DNA from: an uncultured Draconibacterium sp.
Lineage (GTDB): Bacteria > Bacteroidota > Bacteroidia > Bacteroidales > Prolixibacteraceae
Assembly: GCF_963675585.1 (NCBI RefSeq)
Contig: NZ_OY776414.1
Span: 2,583,001-2,647,000 of the forward strand
Length of the DNA: 64,000 nucleotides
Direction: 5' to 3'
Shown: positions 9,021 to 17,840 of the stretch, in pieces
Numbering within the stretch: position 1 is the first letter of the stretch
How the letters are laid out: the number at the start of each line of letters is the position of its first letter
Made by a program: the position numbers and the translations under genes
Notes under the pieces: model-generated
The model's database searches: none
What the model was told of the DNA's origin: nothing
The model's input: the letters and a program-made list of their open reading frames with translations, nothing else

Positions 9021-10433
9021 TTAACAAATCTGAACACATTCAATATCAAACATTTCGGCTATTTTTTTAAGAACAGAAGCTTTATGTCCAACTCCAATGG
9101 CACAATGATGTGCAGGTCCTTGTTTTGACCATTGATTGATAAACTCTTTTGCCCCAATGGAAAATCGGTAACGACTGTTGGTATTTCCGATTTGTAAGGT
9201 TGGTCCGGGAACCGATTCGCCTTCAGCAACCAACAAAAAAACACCATCTTTTCCCTCAACTACCGAAAGCAAAGTTACATCGCCATGTTTTACTGTCATT
9301 TGAATCGACAGGCCTTTCCCTGGTTTCCCATGGTAAACAGGTAAAGGCACAAGTTGTACCCTGCCTTCTGCAATTGCAATATGAGCAGGGCCGTCGTGAC
9401 CGAGCATTACAATATCATCGTTAAAATCCATCGCATAGAATTCGGAGAAGGAACCACCTGCTCCCAAGGTGTCCAATATTTTCATGGCCTGGGCATTTTT
9501 CACCTCACATTCGCCTGCAACGGGTATATTTTTCCCGGTTAACAAGGTATTTCCTGCAATTACGGAAGTGACAATATTTTCATAATCGTTGCCTGCTTCG
9601 CCTTCGTAATAATACGCCATGGCTCCAAGCCGATGTTTGTCAACCAGTTTATCGAGAGCAACCGAAGTACGGGCAGCCCTTTCAATTTCATCAACCGGAC
9701 AGGTATCCTGCACGTCAAAAGAATAATAAAATTCCTCAATCTTTGTCTGAATAGCATCTTCACCGGCTTCATCGCGGTATTTGTTTAATTCACACATCTC
9801 CAGTAATTCGATGTGCGTACCAAAAACAGTCGATTGTTTGGTAAGATCGGTGTAAACATCCAGCATCCCTCCATAATAATGGCCAAGAACACCTAGACGA
9901 TTGTTCCGCATAACGTGTACTACTTTTGCGGCTTCTACCCATTCCTTTATCTCAGTCCACGCTGTTTCATCCTGAAGATATCCGGTAACAAACTCATATT
10001 TTATATCCGAACGATTAAAAACATTGGCAATTTCAGGAACGGAACACGCCTGGCAGTGTGCCAGCCATTCACCAGTCATTTTTCCACGATCACCAAGATT
10101 ATTAAATCTTTCGTAATCAATGGCAGCAACAGGTTGCAGATTTAAAATAATTACGGGCACCTTTAATTTTTGTGCCACAGGAAGTACTGTTGACGACAGC
10201 GCGTAGGTTGAAACATATAGAAATACAATTTCCACATCACTTTTTTTCAGGAATTCACCTGCTTCTTTTGCTTTCTCCGGAGAATCGACAAGCCCGGCAT
10301 CAATAACCTCAGCTCCAAAACTTTCTATCTTTGCAGAAATTTGTTGCTGGTAGGTTATCAACTTATCCAGTAATCCTTCAAATTGTGCCCAATAAGTGTC
10401 TAACCCTATTCCAAAAAGTCCAACTTTAATCAT
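9021..10433 (-). CDS. L-arabinose/L-fucose isomerase family protein
   Basis: A 470-residue cytoplasmic protein of the arabinose/fucose isomerase superfamily, which interconverts aldoses and ketoses with a bound divalent metal. Features seen: N-terminal KVGLFGIGLDTYWAQFEGL, the first Rossmann-like domain with VDSPEKAKEAGEFLKKSDVEIVFLYVSTYALSS, the central GVLGHYYGGMLDVYTDL segment, and a C-terminal metal/substrate domain with MLGHDGPAHIAI and HHCAIGVGH. Length and architecture fit the family, but whether the substrate is L-arabinose, L-fucose or another sugar cannot be read from sequence. Context (rhamnosidase next door, arabinan enzymes nearby) favours a pectin-derived sugar. Start: ATG at 10431-10433. 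Confidence 0.85.
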   Translation of the reverse strand: MIKVGLFGIGLDTYWAQFEGLLDKLITYQQQISAKIESFGAEVIDAGLVDSPEKAKEAGEFLKKSDVEIVFLYVSTYALSSTVLPVAQKLKVPVIILNLQPVAAIDYERFNNLGDRGKMTGEWLAHCQACSVPEIANVFNRSDIKYEFVTGYLQDETAWTEIKEWVEAAKVVHVMRNNRLGVLGHYYGGMLDVYTDLTKQSTVFGTHIELLEMCELNKYRDEAGEDAIQTKIEEFYYSFDVQDTCPVDEIERAARTSVALDKLVDKHRLGAMAYYYEGEAGNDYENIVTSVIAGNTLLTGKNIPVAGECEVKNAQAMKILDTLGAGGSFSEFYAMDFNDDIVMLGHDGPAHIAIAEGRVQLVPLPVYHGKPGKGLSIQMTVKHGDVTLLSVVEGKDGVFLLVAEGESVPGPTLQIGNTNSRYRFSIGAKEFINQWSKQGPAHHCAIGVGHKASVLKKIAEMFDIECVQIC

Positions 10434-10598
10434 TCTATATTAGTTTTATCGATTTAGTAGTTTATCTCAAATACGTTCTGATGACAGTCAGAAACTGACA
10501 ATCTCACAAATTACAGCCAAATTAGTAAATCTGAGCGTTTGTTTCGAATAATTAATGGGCACAACATTTGATACGACAAATTCTACAAAGTTCAAAAC

Positions 10599-10614
10599 AT
10601 AGAAGAACTTCTAT
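10599..10614. promoter_or_regulatory. 16-bp palindrome upstream of the isomerase gene
   Basis: ATAGAAG-AA-CTTCTAT is a perfect inverted repeat with a 2-bp centre in the 297-bp gap between susD and the isomerase gene, 166 bp before the isomerase start. A dimeric regulator operator is possible. No regulator gene is adjacent, so this is a weak call. Confidence 0.3.
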
Positions 10615-10674
10615 CAAACAAGAATTATTAAAAATCAGATTCATCAGCAAGAAAATTATTCCGACATTTTTATG

Positions 10675-10704
10675 AAAAAAGAACAGCCTTTAAAGGCTGT
10701 TCTT
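10675..10704 (-). terminator. Rho-independent terminator of the first susCD operon
   Basis: A perfect 13-bp-arm inverted repeat (AAGAACAGCCTTT/AAAGGCTGTTCTT). Read on the minus strand it is followed by a run of T residues. It starts 27 bp after the SusD stop codon. Confidence 0.85.
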
Positions 10705-10730
10705 GTATTGATCTGACCTAACTAATAACA

Positions 10731-12419
10731 CTATCTGTCCCAACCGGGATTTTGTTCCATTTTAACATCCTTGTTTCTATCAATTGCACTTTGTGGTATT
10801 GGCCACAAATTATAATCGAAAGTAAGCGTTAATCCAACGTGAGGAAGCAAAGCGTATTCACGAATTCTATCAACTGCAACAGTACCGCCCATTCTTAATA
10901 ATGTGGCCCATCTGTTTTCTTCCTCAAAAAGTTCCCGTGCCCTTTCATCAAGAATGTAGTCGATATCTACATCTGCAGCTGTTGCCAGAATATCACATTG
11001 CGCCCGTTCTCTAATCAGGTTAATGTCGTCGGCGGCTTTTTGATTTTCACCTTTTCTATGGTAAGCCTCGGCTCTGAGCAAAATGGTTTCAGGCAAACGA
11101 ATGGCGTAAATATCGCGAAACATATTACTTCTGTTTTCACCCTGATCAAGTCCTTCATACTTATCGGTATTTACTTTATAGAAAATAGGAAAAATCCATC
11201 CACGACCCACATTGGTCGCATCAATTACTTCCTGAGGTACCTGAGTTCCATAAAGCGGATCACCAACCTGATTATAAAATATCTTACGACTTATGTTATG
11301 TTCAGCATTACGTTGGTCGCCAGCCGATATACTTTCGTCCCAAATGACGAATTCGGTTAACGGAGTGGGTGCGTAAAAAGCTACTCCTCTGCCACCTGCG
11401 TCTTCACCAACACCACCATTGGGATCACCGGGACCTCCGAATCCTTCAATTGCCCTGTAAACAGGTCCGAAATATCTTGGATATTCTAAGCGCGACTGTC
11501 CATCTTCTTCAAGGTAGGCATCAAAATCATATTGAAAAGTCCAGATGCTTTCCCTATTTCCATCTGAATAGTTTTGGTTACCAAGCCTAAATAAATCCCA
11601 GAAAACATCAGCACCACCGGTTACAGTGTTTTCTTCGTTCATGCGGGTTCCAAAGCGCTCTGTCATTAATTCATAAGTACCACCATCAATTACATCAGAT
11701 GCCCATTTTATAGACTGATCGTAGGCACTTGCATTTGATGTTTCGATACCCAAGGCCAGATAAAATTCACTAAGGTAATGCTGGGCAGCACCTTTAACCA
11801 ATCGTCCACCTTGAGTTGTTGTTTCTGGTAAATCATCAACAATAGCTTCAAGTTCATCAATTGCGAACTGGTAGGTGTCTTCGCGGGTTGCCCTCACGTA
11901 ATCGTAGCGTGGCACAGTTGCCAATTCAGTCACAATGGGTACTCCACCAAAAAGTTCAGCCAGCATTCCGTGACAATAAGCCCTGAAAAATCGAGCCTGC
12001 GCAAGAACATATGCTTTTGATTCTTCCGATTCAAACGTAACACCGTCTAAAATTTCCGGAGAAAGAACTGTATTGGCATTTTTAATGGTCTGATAATAGT
12101 AATTATAAATATATTCAAACTGACCACTTTCAGCATTAATTCTACTGTAATCGGTAAAACTGCCTGAAGAACGAAACTCAGGTGCGTCGAAAATATCAGT
12201 TCCAAATCCCAATATTTGAGCATTTTGGCTTAAGCCGCGCAATGCACTGTACATTGTTATAAGCACTTGATCGAGCTGTGTCTCTGATGAAAATATATTA
12301 TCGGTTGTATAAAATGTTTTTGGCTCTTCCGTTAAGAATTTTTCATCATCGCACCCTACAGAAGTTAATAATAACACCAATAGAGTGAAAACTTGTATTT
12401 TAATTTTGTTCATTTTCAT
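10731..12419 (-). CDS. susD: SusD/RagB-type glycan-binding outer-membrane lipoprotein (module 1)
   Basis: 562 residues. The signal peptide ends in lipobox TSVGC (Cys23 counted from the first Met), so the protein is a surface-exposed lipoprotein capping its SusC partner. Helical TPR-like SusD features are present: LITMYSALRGL near the N-terminus, AQARFFRAYCHGMLAELFGGVPIV (the conserved RAYxYxxL…fGgvPLv block, about 140-160), and a C-terminal LRAEAYHRKGENQKAADDINLIRERA plus ARELFEEENRWATLLRMG and LWPIPQSAID, the usual SusD end. It lies 19 bp after susC and before a terminator. The likely ligand is a pectin-derived oligosaccharide (from context). Two ATGs (12419, 12413) are possible; both give the same mature protein. 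Confidence 0.95.
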   Translation of the reverse strand: MKMNKIKIQVFTLLVLLLTSVGCDDEKFLTEEPKTFYTTDNIFSSETQLDQVLITMYSALRGLSQNAQILGFGTDIFDAPEFRSSGSFTDYSRINAESGQFEYIYNYYYQTIKNANTVLSPEILDGVTFESEESKAYVLAQARFFRAYCHGMLAELFGGVPIVTELATVPRYDYVRATREDTYQFAIDELEAIVDDLPETTTQGGRLVKGAAQHYLSEFYLALGIETSNASAYDQSIKWASDVIDGGTYELMTERFGTRMNEENTVTGGADVFWDLFRLGNQNYSDGNRESIWTFQYDFDAYLEEDGQSRLEYPRYFGPVYRAIEGFGGPGDPNGGVGEDAGGRGVAFYAPTPLTEFVIWDESISAGDQRNAEHNISRKIFYNQVGDPLYGTQVPQEVIDATNVGRGWIFPIFYKVNTDKYEGLDQGENRSNMFRDIYAIRLPETILLRAEAYHRKGENQKAADDINLIRERAQCDILATAADVDIDYILDERARELFEEENRWATLLRMGGTVAVDRIREYALLPHVGLTLTFDYNLWPIPQSAIDRNKDVKMEQNPGWDR

Positions 12420-12438
12420 TTTTCCTATTTTTTATGCA

Positions 12439-15400
12439 TTAGAAACTTACTTTTAATCCCATCGAGTATGTTCTTGGAACAGGATACGTGCCACTATCAG
12501 CAGCAATTCCCCTTTCCGGATCTCCTCCTCCATACCAATTGGTAAACGTATAAAGGTTTTTAATGCTGGTGTATATTTCAAGAGAATTTAATCCAATGCT
12601 ACTTCCCATTCCTTTCGGAAATTTATACGATAAGTTTACGTCCTGCACTTTTACAAAGCCGCGGGATTGTAAGCCTAAGTAACGGTTGCTGTACGCATCG
12701 GCACGCAAGTATTTTTCGCTCTTATTTTCAGGTGTCCACCAATCATGATCGATTTCATTGGTATCGTACCTGTCTTTGAATGAGTTGTATCGTGGATTAC
12801 CCCCCAGGTAATAATTGTCCTTACCGCCTCCAAAAATTCCTGTGAGCATAACATATAAACTAAAGTTCTTATATTCAACAGTATTCGAAAAGCTAAGTCT
12901 GAAATTCTCTTTGTTGTAACCCAATATTTTTCGATCGTAGTCGGCAGTAATTAAACCATCAGGTACACCATCCGGACCGCTAATATCTTTAAACATTGGA
13001 TCACCCGGTTCGCCACCTACGTTAGCTAAGTACTCTGTATCATCTTCCTGCACAACACCAATATACTCGTAGCCGTAAATAGGAAACAGCGATTTTCCGA
13101 TAAACAGGTTGTTTGATATATCATCATCCTCTTTCCCATCGCCATCAATATCATCGCCATATAGGCTTACAACTTTATTCCGGTTTTGCCAGAAAATCAG
13201 GGAAGATGACCATTTCAAGTCTTCTTTTTCAATGTTTATGGTACTTAAACTAATTTCAATCCCTTTGTTATCCACCTGGCCTAAACTCGAAAAAATGGAA
13301 CTAAATCCGGTCATAACAGGTATTTGGCGTAAAAATATCTGGTCGGTAGTTTCCGAGAAATAGAAATCTAAATCAAGAAATATCCTGTTGTTCAACCAGG
13401 CCGACTGAAAACCTCCGTTAAATGCGGTTGTTGTTTCCCAGCCAAGTGTTGGGCTACCTAATGAACTTTGTCCAACACCATATAAAATGGTTGATGGGGC
13501 GTCAGCAAACTCATACCGAATACCTCCATCGCTGCCACTGGCTACCAGCGCAAGTGTTTGATAAGGAGCAAGCCCCTGGTTACCATTTTTACCGTACGAG
13601 GCTTTAATCTTCAGGTACGTCATTTTGTCAAAACCGCTAATAAAATCCTCTTCCGACGCAGTCCATGCTAATCCTAACGATGGAAAATTACCCCATTTCT
13701 GATCGGCTCCAAAAACAGAAGCACCGTCTCTTCGCATGGTTGCTGTTAAGTGGTATTTATCTTTATATGCATAAGCTAAACGTCCAACATAACCAATATT
13801 GGCTTTTTCAATCACATTTAAATTTACCTTTTGAACAGCTGCTTTATGAATTCCATCAACACCCAACAAGGTATTTCCATTTAAAGAATAGTCGCTACCT
13901 GTTGCACTCACCAATTTACTATACGAATAATCGCGGGTTGCTACCAATGTTGCATCAACATAATGATCGCCAAATTCCTTTTTGTAATTAATAATATTAT
14001 CCATTACGTAAGAATAGCTGTTTGTTCGGTTGTTGTATCCGTTTGCCTGCGATAATCTTTTGGCTAATTCGGCCTGTGAATACCTGTTGATGTATGGTTC
14101 ACTTGTTGCTTCACCTACATAATAATCTTCATAGGTAAAACGGTCACGTTCATCCACATTCGAATTAATAGAAAAGTTAAACCGATAGGTTAGTCCATCT
14201 ACTTTTGGAACTGTAATTAAAGCATAAGTTGCCAGTCGGTAAAAGTTTGTTTTATCAATATCCTCAATTGTTCCATCGGTACCCCACAGCGGATTTGGTA
14301 CAGATTGCCCGGTTGGATATCGTTCCAACAAAGTTCCGGTATTTGAATCCGGATTTACCGGCATTCCTTCATAGCGATACGGGAAACCCCAAGGTTGAGA
14401 ATCGTAGGCTATACCAACATTTGCCCCAACTCCTGAGTAATCGTTGTTATTGTATGTTCCGTCGAGTCCAATTTTTAGCCAGTCGGTAATATCTGCATCG
14501 AGTTTTGTACGTACCGAAATACGTTGATAGTCATCACCAATAATAACACCTTCCTGGCTATTGTAACCACCCGAAAAATAGTAATTTATTCGGTTTGACT
14601 GCCCCGAAACGGCTACCTGATGATTTTGAATAACACCATTGCGTGAAATAAGATCATACCAATCGGTATCTACATTTCCCTGTGCCCATAATGTAGTTGC
14701 ATAGCCCGCATCAAAAACAATTTCATCGGGACTATTAACCGACGGAGTTTGAGCAATATATTTTTCGGTCCATCTTTCCCGGTTCATCATTTTTGGCGGA
14801 CTTGGCCAGGTGTTAATTCCGATAGAGGTATTATAAGTAATAACCGGTTTGTCCGACTTTCCTTTTTTAGTGGTAATAACAATTACACCGTTTGCCGCAC
14901 GCGAACCATAAACTGCAGCTGCCGATGCATCTTTTAAAACATCCATTACCGAAATGTCTTCCGGATTTATATCCGATATACTTCCCAAATAAATAATGCC
15001 ATCCAAAACAATTAATGGATCGTTATTTCCATTTATTGAATTTTGTCCGCGGACTATTATGCCCGGTGTTTGTCCCGGCGAATTTTGTTCTCCAATATTA
15101 ACACCTGCAACACCACCTTTTAGCGATTGTAAAGGGCTGGTATTTGACGAATTGGCCACCGGTGAGTCTTCCAGTCTTATGGTACTTACTGCTCCCGAAA
15201 TATCTTTTCTTCTGGCCGTACCGTAACCAACGGCTACAACTTCTTCCAATCCAATGGCATCAGCAACCATCGTAATATTTATGTTTTGTTGATCTCCAAC
15301 CAGCACTTCCTGGCTAGTCATCCCCACAAACGAAAACACTAAAACATCACCTGATTGAATATCGGTAATCGTAAAATTTCCGTCAATATCAGTAACTGTT

Positions 15401-15882
15401 CCGTGCGTTGTTCCTTTAATAATTACGGTAACTCCAGGAAGTGGTTCACCGTATTCGTCGGTAACTTTACCTGTTGTTTTCTCTTGCTGATTTGAATTTG
15501 TAAGTTTTGAGTTTCCGCTTTTTGACTGAACTAGGATTAGCCTGTCTTTTACCTGGTAGGTTAAATCAGTTCCACGAAATAGTTGTTCAAGAATTACAGA
15601 GATTTCTTCTTCTTTCGTATTTATCGAAACTTTTTTATTTAATTCAACCTGGTCGTTATCATAAAAAAACCGATAAGTTGTGTTGTCTTCAATTTCTTCA
15701 AATACTTCTAAAATAGTTGAATTTTTTATGTTCAGATCGAGTTTACCTGCCTGAGAATACACCTTGGCAGAAATCTGCATAAAGCTTAGAAAGAGTAATA
15801 GTGTTGTTAACTTTGCCATAAGCATTAGTTTTTTCAGAGGAGTGTACGCATACCTCTCCTTCTGCAGTCTAAATTTTTTCAT
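12439..15882 (-). CDS. susC: SusC/RagA TonB-dependent transporter with STN domain (module 1)
   Basis: 1147 residues. Signal peptide to about residue 44; STN domain about 48-120 (KLDLNIKNSTILEVFEEIE…YQVKDRLILVQ); carboxypeptidase-D-regulatory domain about 137-210 (GEPLPGVTVIIKGTTHGTVTDIDGNF); plug about 215-345 with GLEEVVAVGYG and the SusC signature PLIVLDGI…VLKDASAAAVYGSRAANGVIVITTKKGK; then a 22-strand barrel ending in LKVSF. It imports oligosaccharides across the outer membrane using TonB energy. The STN domain is the part that signals to a FecR-type anti-sigma factor, and such a gene lies directly upstream (fecR at 16024-17025). Regulation is expected through the sigma/FecR pair and possibly the antisense RNA predicted at its start. 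Confidence 0.97.
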   Translation of the reverse strand: MKKFRLQKERYAYTPLKKLMLMAKLTTLLLFLSFMQISAKVYSQAGKLDLNIKNSTILEVFEEIEDNTTYRFFYDNDQVELNKKVSINTKEEEISVILEQLFRGTDLTYQVKDRLILVQSKSGNSKLTNSNQQEKTTGKVTDEYGEPLPGVTVIIKGTTHGTVTDIDGNFTITDIQSGDVLVFSFVGMTSQEVLVGDQQNINITMVADAIGLEEVVAVGYGTARRKDISGAVSTIRLEDSPVANSSNTSPLQSLKGGVAGVNIGEQNSPGQTPGIIVRGQNSINGNNDPLIVLDGIIYLGSISDINPEDISVMDVLKDASAAAVYGSRAANGVIVITTKKGKSDKPVITYNTSIGINTWPSPPKMMNRERWTEKYIAQTPSVNSPDEIVFDAGYATTLWAQGNVDTDWYDLISRNGVIQNHQVAVSGQSNRINYYFSGGYNSQEGVIIGDDYQRISVRTKLDADITDWLKIGLDGTYNNNDYSGVGANVGIAYDSQPWGFPYRYEGMPVNPDSNTGTLLERYPTGQSVPNPLWGTDGTIEDIDKTNFYRLATYALITVPKVDGLTYRFNFSINSNVDERDRFTYEDYYVGEATSEPYINRYSQAELAKRLSQANGYNNRTNSYSYVMDNIINYKKEFGDHYVDATLVATRDYSYSKLVSATGSDYSLNGNTLLGVDGIHKAAVQKVNLNVIEKANIGYVGRLAYAYKDKYHLTATMRRDGASVFGADQKWGNFPSLGLAWTASEEDFISGFDKMTYLKIKASYGKNGNQGLAPYQTLALVASGSDGGIRYEFADAPSTILYGVGQSSLGSPTLGWETTTAFNGGFQSAWLNNRIFLDLDFYFSETTDQIFLRQIPVMTGFSSIFSSLGQVDNKGIEISLSTINIEKEDLKWSSSLIFWQNRNKVVSLYGDDIDGDGKEDDDISNNLFIGKSLFPIYGYEYIGVVQEDDTEYLANVGGEPGDPMFKDISGPDGVPDGLITADYDRKILGYNKENFRLSFSNTVEYKNFSLYVMLTGIFGGGKDNYYLGGNPRYNSFKDRYDTNEIDHDWWTPENKSEKYLRADAYSNRYLGLQSRGFVKVQDVNLSYKFPKGMGSSIGLNSLEIYTSIKNLYTFTNWYGGGDPERGIAADSGTYPVPRTYSMGLKVSF

Positions 15883-15889
15883 ACATTTG
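15882..15889 (+). promoter_or_regulatory. Candidate -7 box (TACATTTG) of an antisense transcript over the susC start
   Basis: This is an exact TAnnTTTG match on the plus strand, beginning at the last base of the complement of the susC start codon. TTCTG about 17 bp upstream is a partial -33 match. In module 2 an 8-mer differing from the consensus at one position starts at the equivalent base (37516). Confidence 0.45.
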
Positions 15890-15895
15890 CTTTGT

Positions 15896-16000
15896 TAAGT
15901 TTTTGATTATAGCCAGTGGCTATATGATAATTTTAAAAAATAGAAACCTTGGTTTCTGAATTAAACGGGAAATGTTGGCGCATTTTCCGTTTTTTTTAGT
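15896..16000 (+). ncRNA. Predicted cis-antisense small RNA opposite the susC leader (module 1)
   Basis: Predicted from structure only. There is a plus-strand -7 box at 15882-15889. A perfect small stem-loop follows (15909-15923, ATAGCCA-G-TGGCTAT). A terminator hairpin with eight Ts ends it (15963-15999). An RNA of about 100 nt would pair with the 5' leader of susC mRNA. Cis-encoded antisense RNAs in the anti-sigma/susC gap are known from Bacteroides fragilis (DonS), where they repress the susC homologue; assigning this one to that type is inference. See the matching element at 37531. Confidence 0.5.
15963..15999 (+). terminator. Plus-strand terminator with conserved loop, fecR-susC gap (module 1)
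   Basis: The arms AAACGGGAAATG and CATTTTCCGTTT pair with one G-T wobble around the 6-nt loop TTGGCG, and a T-tract follows on the plus strand. The adjacent fecR and susC genes are both on the minus strand, so the terminator is oriented for an antisense RNA. Confidence 0.65.
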
Positions 16001-16023
16001 TCATAATTTTATCATAGGCACAT

Positions 16024-17025
16024 TTAGTTTTTATATTTTATGTATAGTTTGTTTTTTTCGTAATGATATTCGATGGGTTCAACCGAAGTACTCTTTACCG
16101 CCTCAATAAATGTGAAGATATTATCGTCGATACTAATGGTTCCGCTAAAACGTTTGGTTTTTACTTCCTCATCTACAAATACAATTTGTGTATTAAAAAT
16201 CCTGTCGATTTTGAAGGCAAGGTTCTCAAGGGTTTCATTTCTGAACTCGTAAATACCCTTTTCCCAATAGTCGTAAAAACCATCCGGCACTCTCGATTCA
16301 TAAAGTTTACCGGATGTTTTATCTAAAACCAGACTATAAGATGGTTTAAGCAGATACGAATTATAACTACCGGCACCATTGGAAATATCGAATTGAATTT
16401 TTCCTTTTACCAAATCTGCACGAACAGTGTTATCATCAGGATATGCAGTGACAGAAAACGTGGTTCCAAGTACTTTGATCCTGTTTTCGCCAATGTTTAC
16501 AATAAATGGCATTTTTTCGTTATGGGTAACTTCAAAATAAGCCTCTCCTTCTATTTCCAGTTCTCTGGTTTTGCCACTAAATTTTGAAGGGTATTTTATC
16601 TTTGAGTTATTGGCCAGCCATACTTTGGTTCCGTCAGGCAGATTAAAGTTAGAACGACTGCCTTTGGTTACGCTTATCTCCTGATAAACAACTTCTCCGG
16701 AAACTGAAGATTTTAGTGTTTTAAAAATTAATGCAGTGGAAACCAGAAAAAAGAGGACAGCTGAAATCCTAAGGGCATAAAACACAAACGGACTAACAAT
16801 TTTCCGTTTACCAAATTGATTTTTGCGATGCTGAAATTTATTATATATACCTGAATTAGGCTTTATTGATTGAGGATTGTATTGCCAAATTTGTTGTAAA
16901 CGATCGAAAACCTTTTTGTTCTCGTCAGTCGAATTAATCCAATCGTGCACAGTTGTTTCGTCGGTTGAATTTGATTCGCCAGCTAACTTCTTACCAATAT
17001 TTTCCCAAATGGTATCGCTATTCAT
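16024..17025 (-). CDS. FecR family anti-sigma factor (module 1)
   Basis: 333 residues. The N-terminal cytoplasmic part (about 1-75, with TVHDWINSTDENKKVFDRLQQIW) binds the ECF sigma factor. There is one membrane segment at about 80-103 (FYALRISAVLFFLVSTALIF). The periplasmic FecR domain follows (SVTKGSRSNFNLPDGTKVWLANNSKIKYP, LEIEGEAYFEVTHNEKMPFIV, VLGTTFSVTAYPDD), then the STN-like C-terminal domain with LAFKIDRIFN and FSGTISIDDN. It receives the signal from the STN domain of the SusC encoded 141 bp downstream and releases the sigma factor encoded 75 bp upstream. Confidence 0.95.
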   Translation of the reverse strand: MNSDTIWENIGKKLAGESNSTDETTVHDWINSTDENKKVFDRLQQIWQYNPQSIKPNSGIYNKFQHRKNQFGKRKIVSPFVFYALRISAVLFFLVSTALIFKTLKSSVSGEVVYQEISVTKGSRSNFNLPDGTKVWLANNSKIKYPSKFSGKTRELEIEGEAYFEVTHNEKMPFIVNIGENRIKVLGTTFSVTAYPDDNTVRADLVKGKIQFDISNGAGSYNSYLLKPSYSLVLDKTSGKLYESRVPDGFYDYWEKGIYEFRNETLENLAFKIDRIFNTQIVFVDEEVKTKRFSGTISIDDNIFTFIEAVKSTSVEPIEYHYEKNKLYIKYKN

Positions 17026-17100
17026 TTTTGTTTAGTTCTATTAGTTATAACAATGAAGATTTAAAAATCTCCTAAAAGAAAATATAAAAAAGATGATTTT

Positions 17101-17715
17101 TTAATTGGAAGGAACAAACAAATGGAAAAGAACAGTAAAATTCTCATTGTTTCCTTGTTCGTTGAGGTAGGTTTTAATTTGATCTCCAATCTTTTTCAGC
17201 GCTATCGACAATTGATGGTTGATGGTTTTAACTGAAATATCAAGAAGGTCTGCAATTTCAAGGTATTTCATTTTTTCCACCTTTGCCATTTTGTAAATTA
17301 ACTTGCATCGGGGAGGCAAGTCTTCAATGGCATTTTCTATTAGCTCTTTTAACTCTTTGGTTATAAGTTCCGTTTCCGGGCAAATGGTATCCACGCCAAA
17401 ATTAACTTCAATATCTTCCAGCGAAATGGCTTTTTTTCGGTTCATTTCATCCAGGTAATTCAACGAAGTATTGTAGGTGGCTTTAAATAGATACGCTTTT
17501 ACATTCTGAATATTAACAAGTTGAGCACGGTGCAACCATACTTTAAAAAACACATCGGAAACAGCTTCTTCGGCTACCGATTTATTTTTAACAAATGAAA
17601 AGGCAAAATGATACAATCGATCGGCATAAACATCGAAGAACTGTTTAAACGCCCGTTCGTCGTTCTCAAAAGAAATTTTTGCCAGCAGTGGTTTTATGTT
17701 TCGGTCTAATTCCAA
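17101..17715 (-). CDS. ECF RNA polymerase sigma factor (module 1), TTG start
   Basis: 204 residues. Region sigma2 spans about 20-90 (ERAFKQFFDVYADRLYHFAFSFVKN, EEAVSDVFFKVW, NVKAYLFKATYN). Sigma4 spans about 120-180 (IEDLPPRCKLIYKMAKVEKMKYLEIADLLDISVKTINHQLSIALKKI). It is the Bacteroidetes SusC-linked ECF group, which switches on the adjacent susCD genes when FecR is relieved. The reading frame is open upstream to a stop near 17770 but contains no ATG or GTG before the sigma2 domain. TTG at 17713-17715 is the only standard start codon visible, so translation may be weak. An inverted repeat (AAGTAGAGT…ACTCTACTT) lies just upstream. Confidence 0.93.
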   Translation of the reverse strand: MELDRNIKPLLAKISFENDERAFKQFFDVYADRLYHFAFSFVKNKSVAEEAVSDVFFKVWLHRAQLVNIQNVKAYLFKATYNTSLNYLDEMNRKKAISLEDIEVNFGVDTICPETELITKELKELIENAIEDLPPRCKLIYKMAKVEKMKYLEIADLLDISVKTINHQLSIALKKIGDQIKTYLNEQGNNENFTVLFHLFVPSN

Positions 17716-17840
17716 GTAGAGTAGTAAGTTTCTGCAAAAATGGAAAAAATAAGAAACAATTACTATTTTTTATTCATTCTGCACTCTACTTTTAATTGGG
17801 GTGAACAAAATCCTACAAAAACCTATAGCTGCTGTACGTT

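Noticed and set aside
15909-15923. Palindrome ATAGCCA-G-TGGCTAT as a regulator operator for susC
   Set aside because: It lies exactly where the 5' hairpin of the predicted antisense RNA falls and has a structural counterpart in module 2, so an RNA hairpin explains it better.
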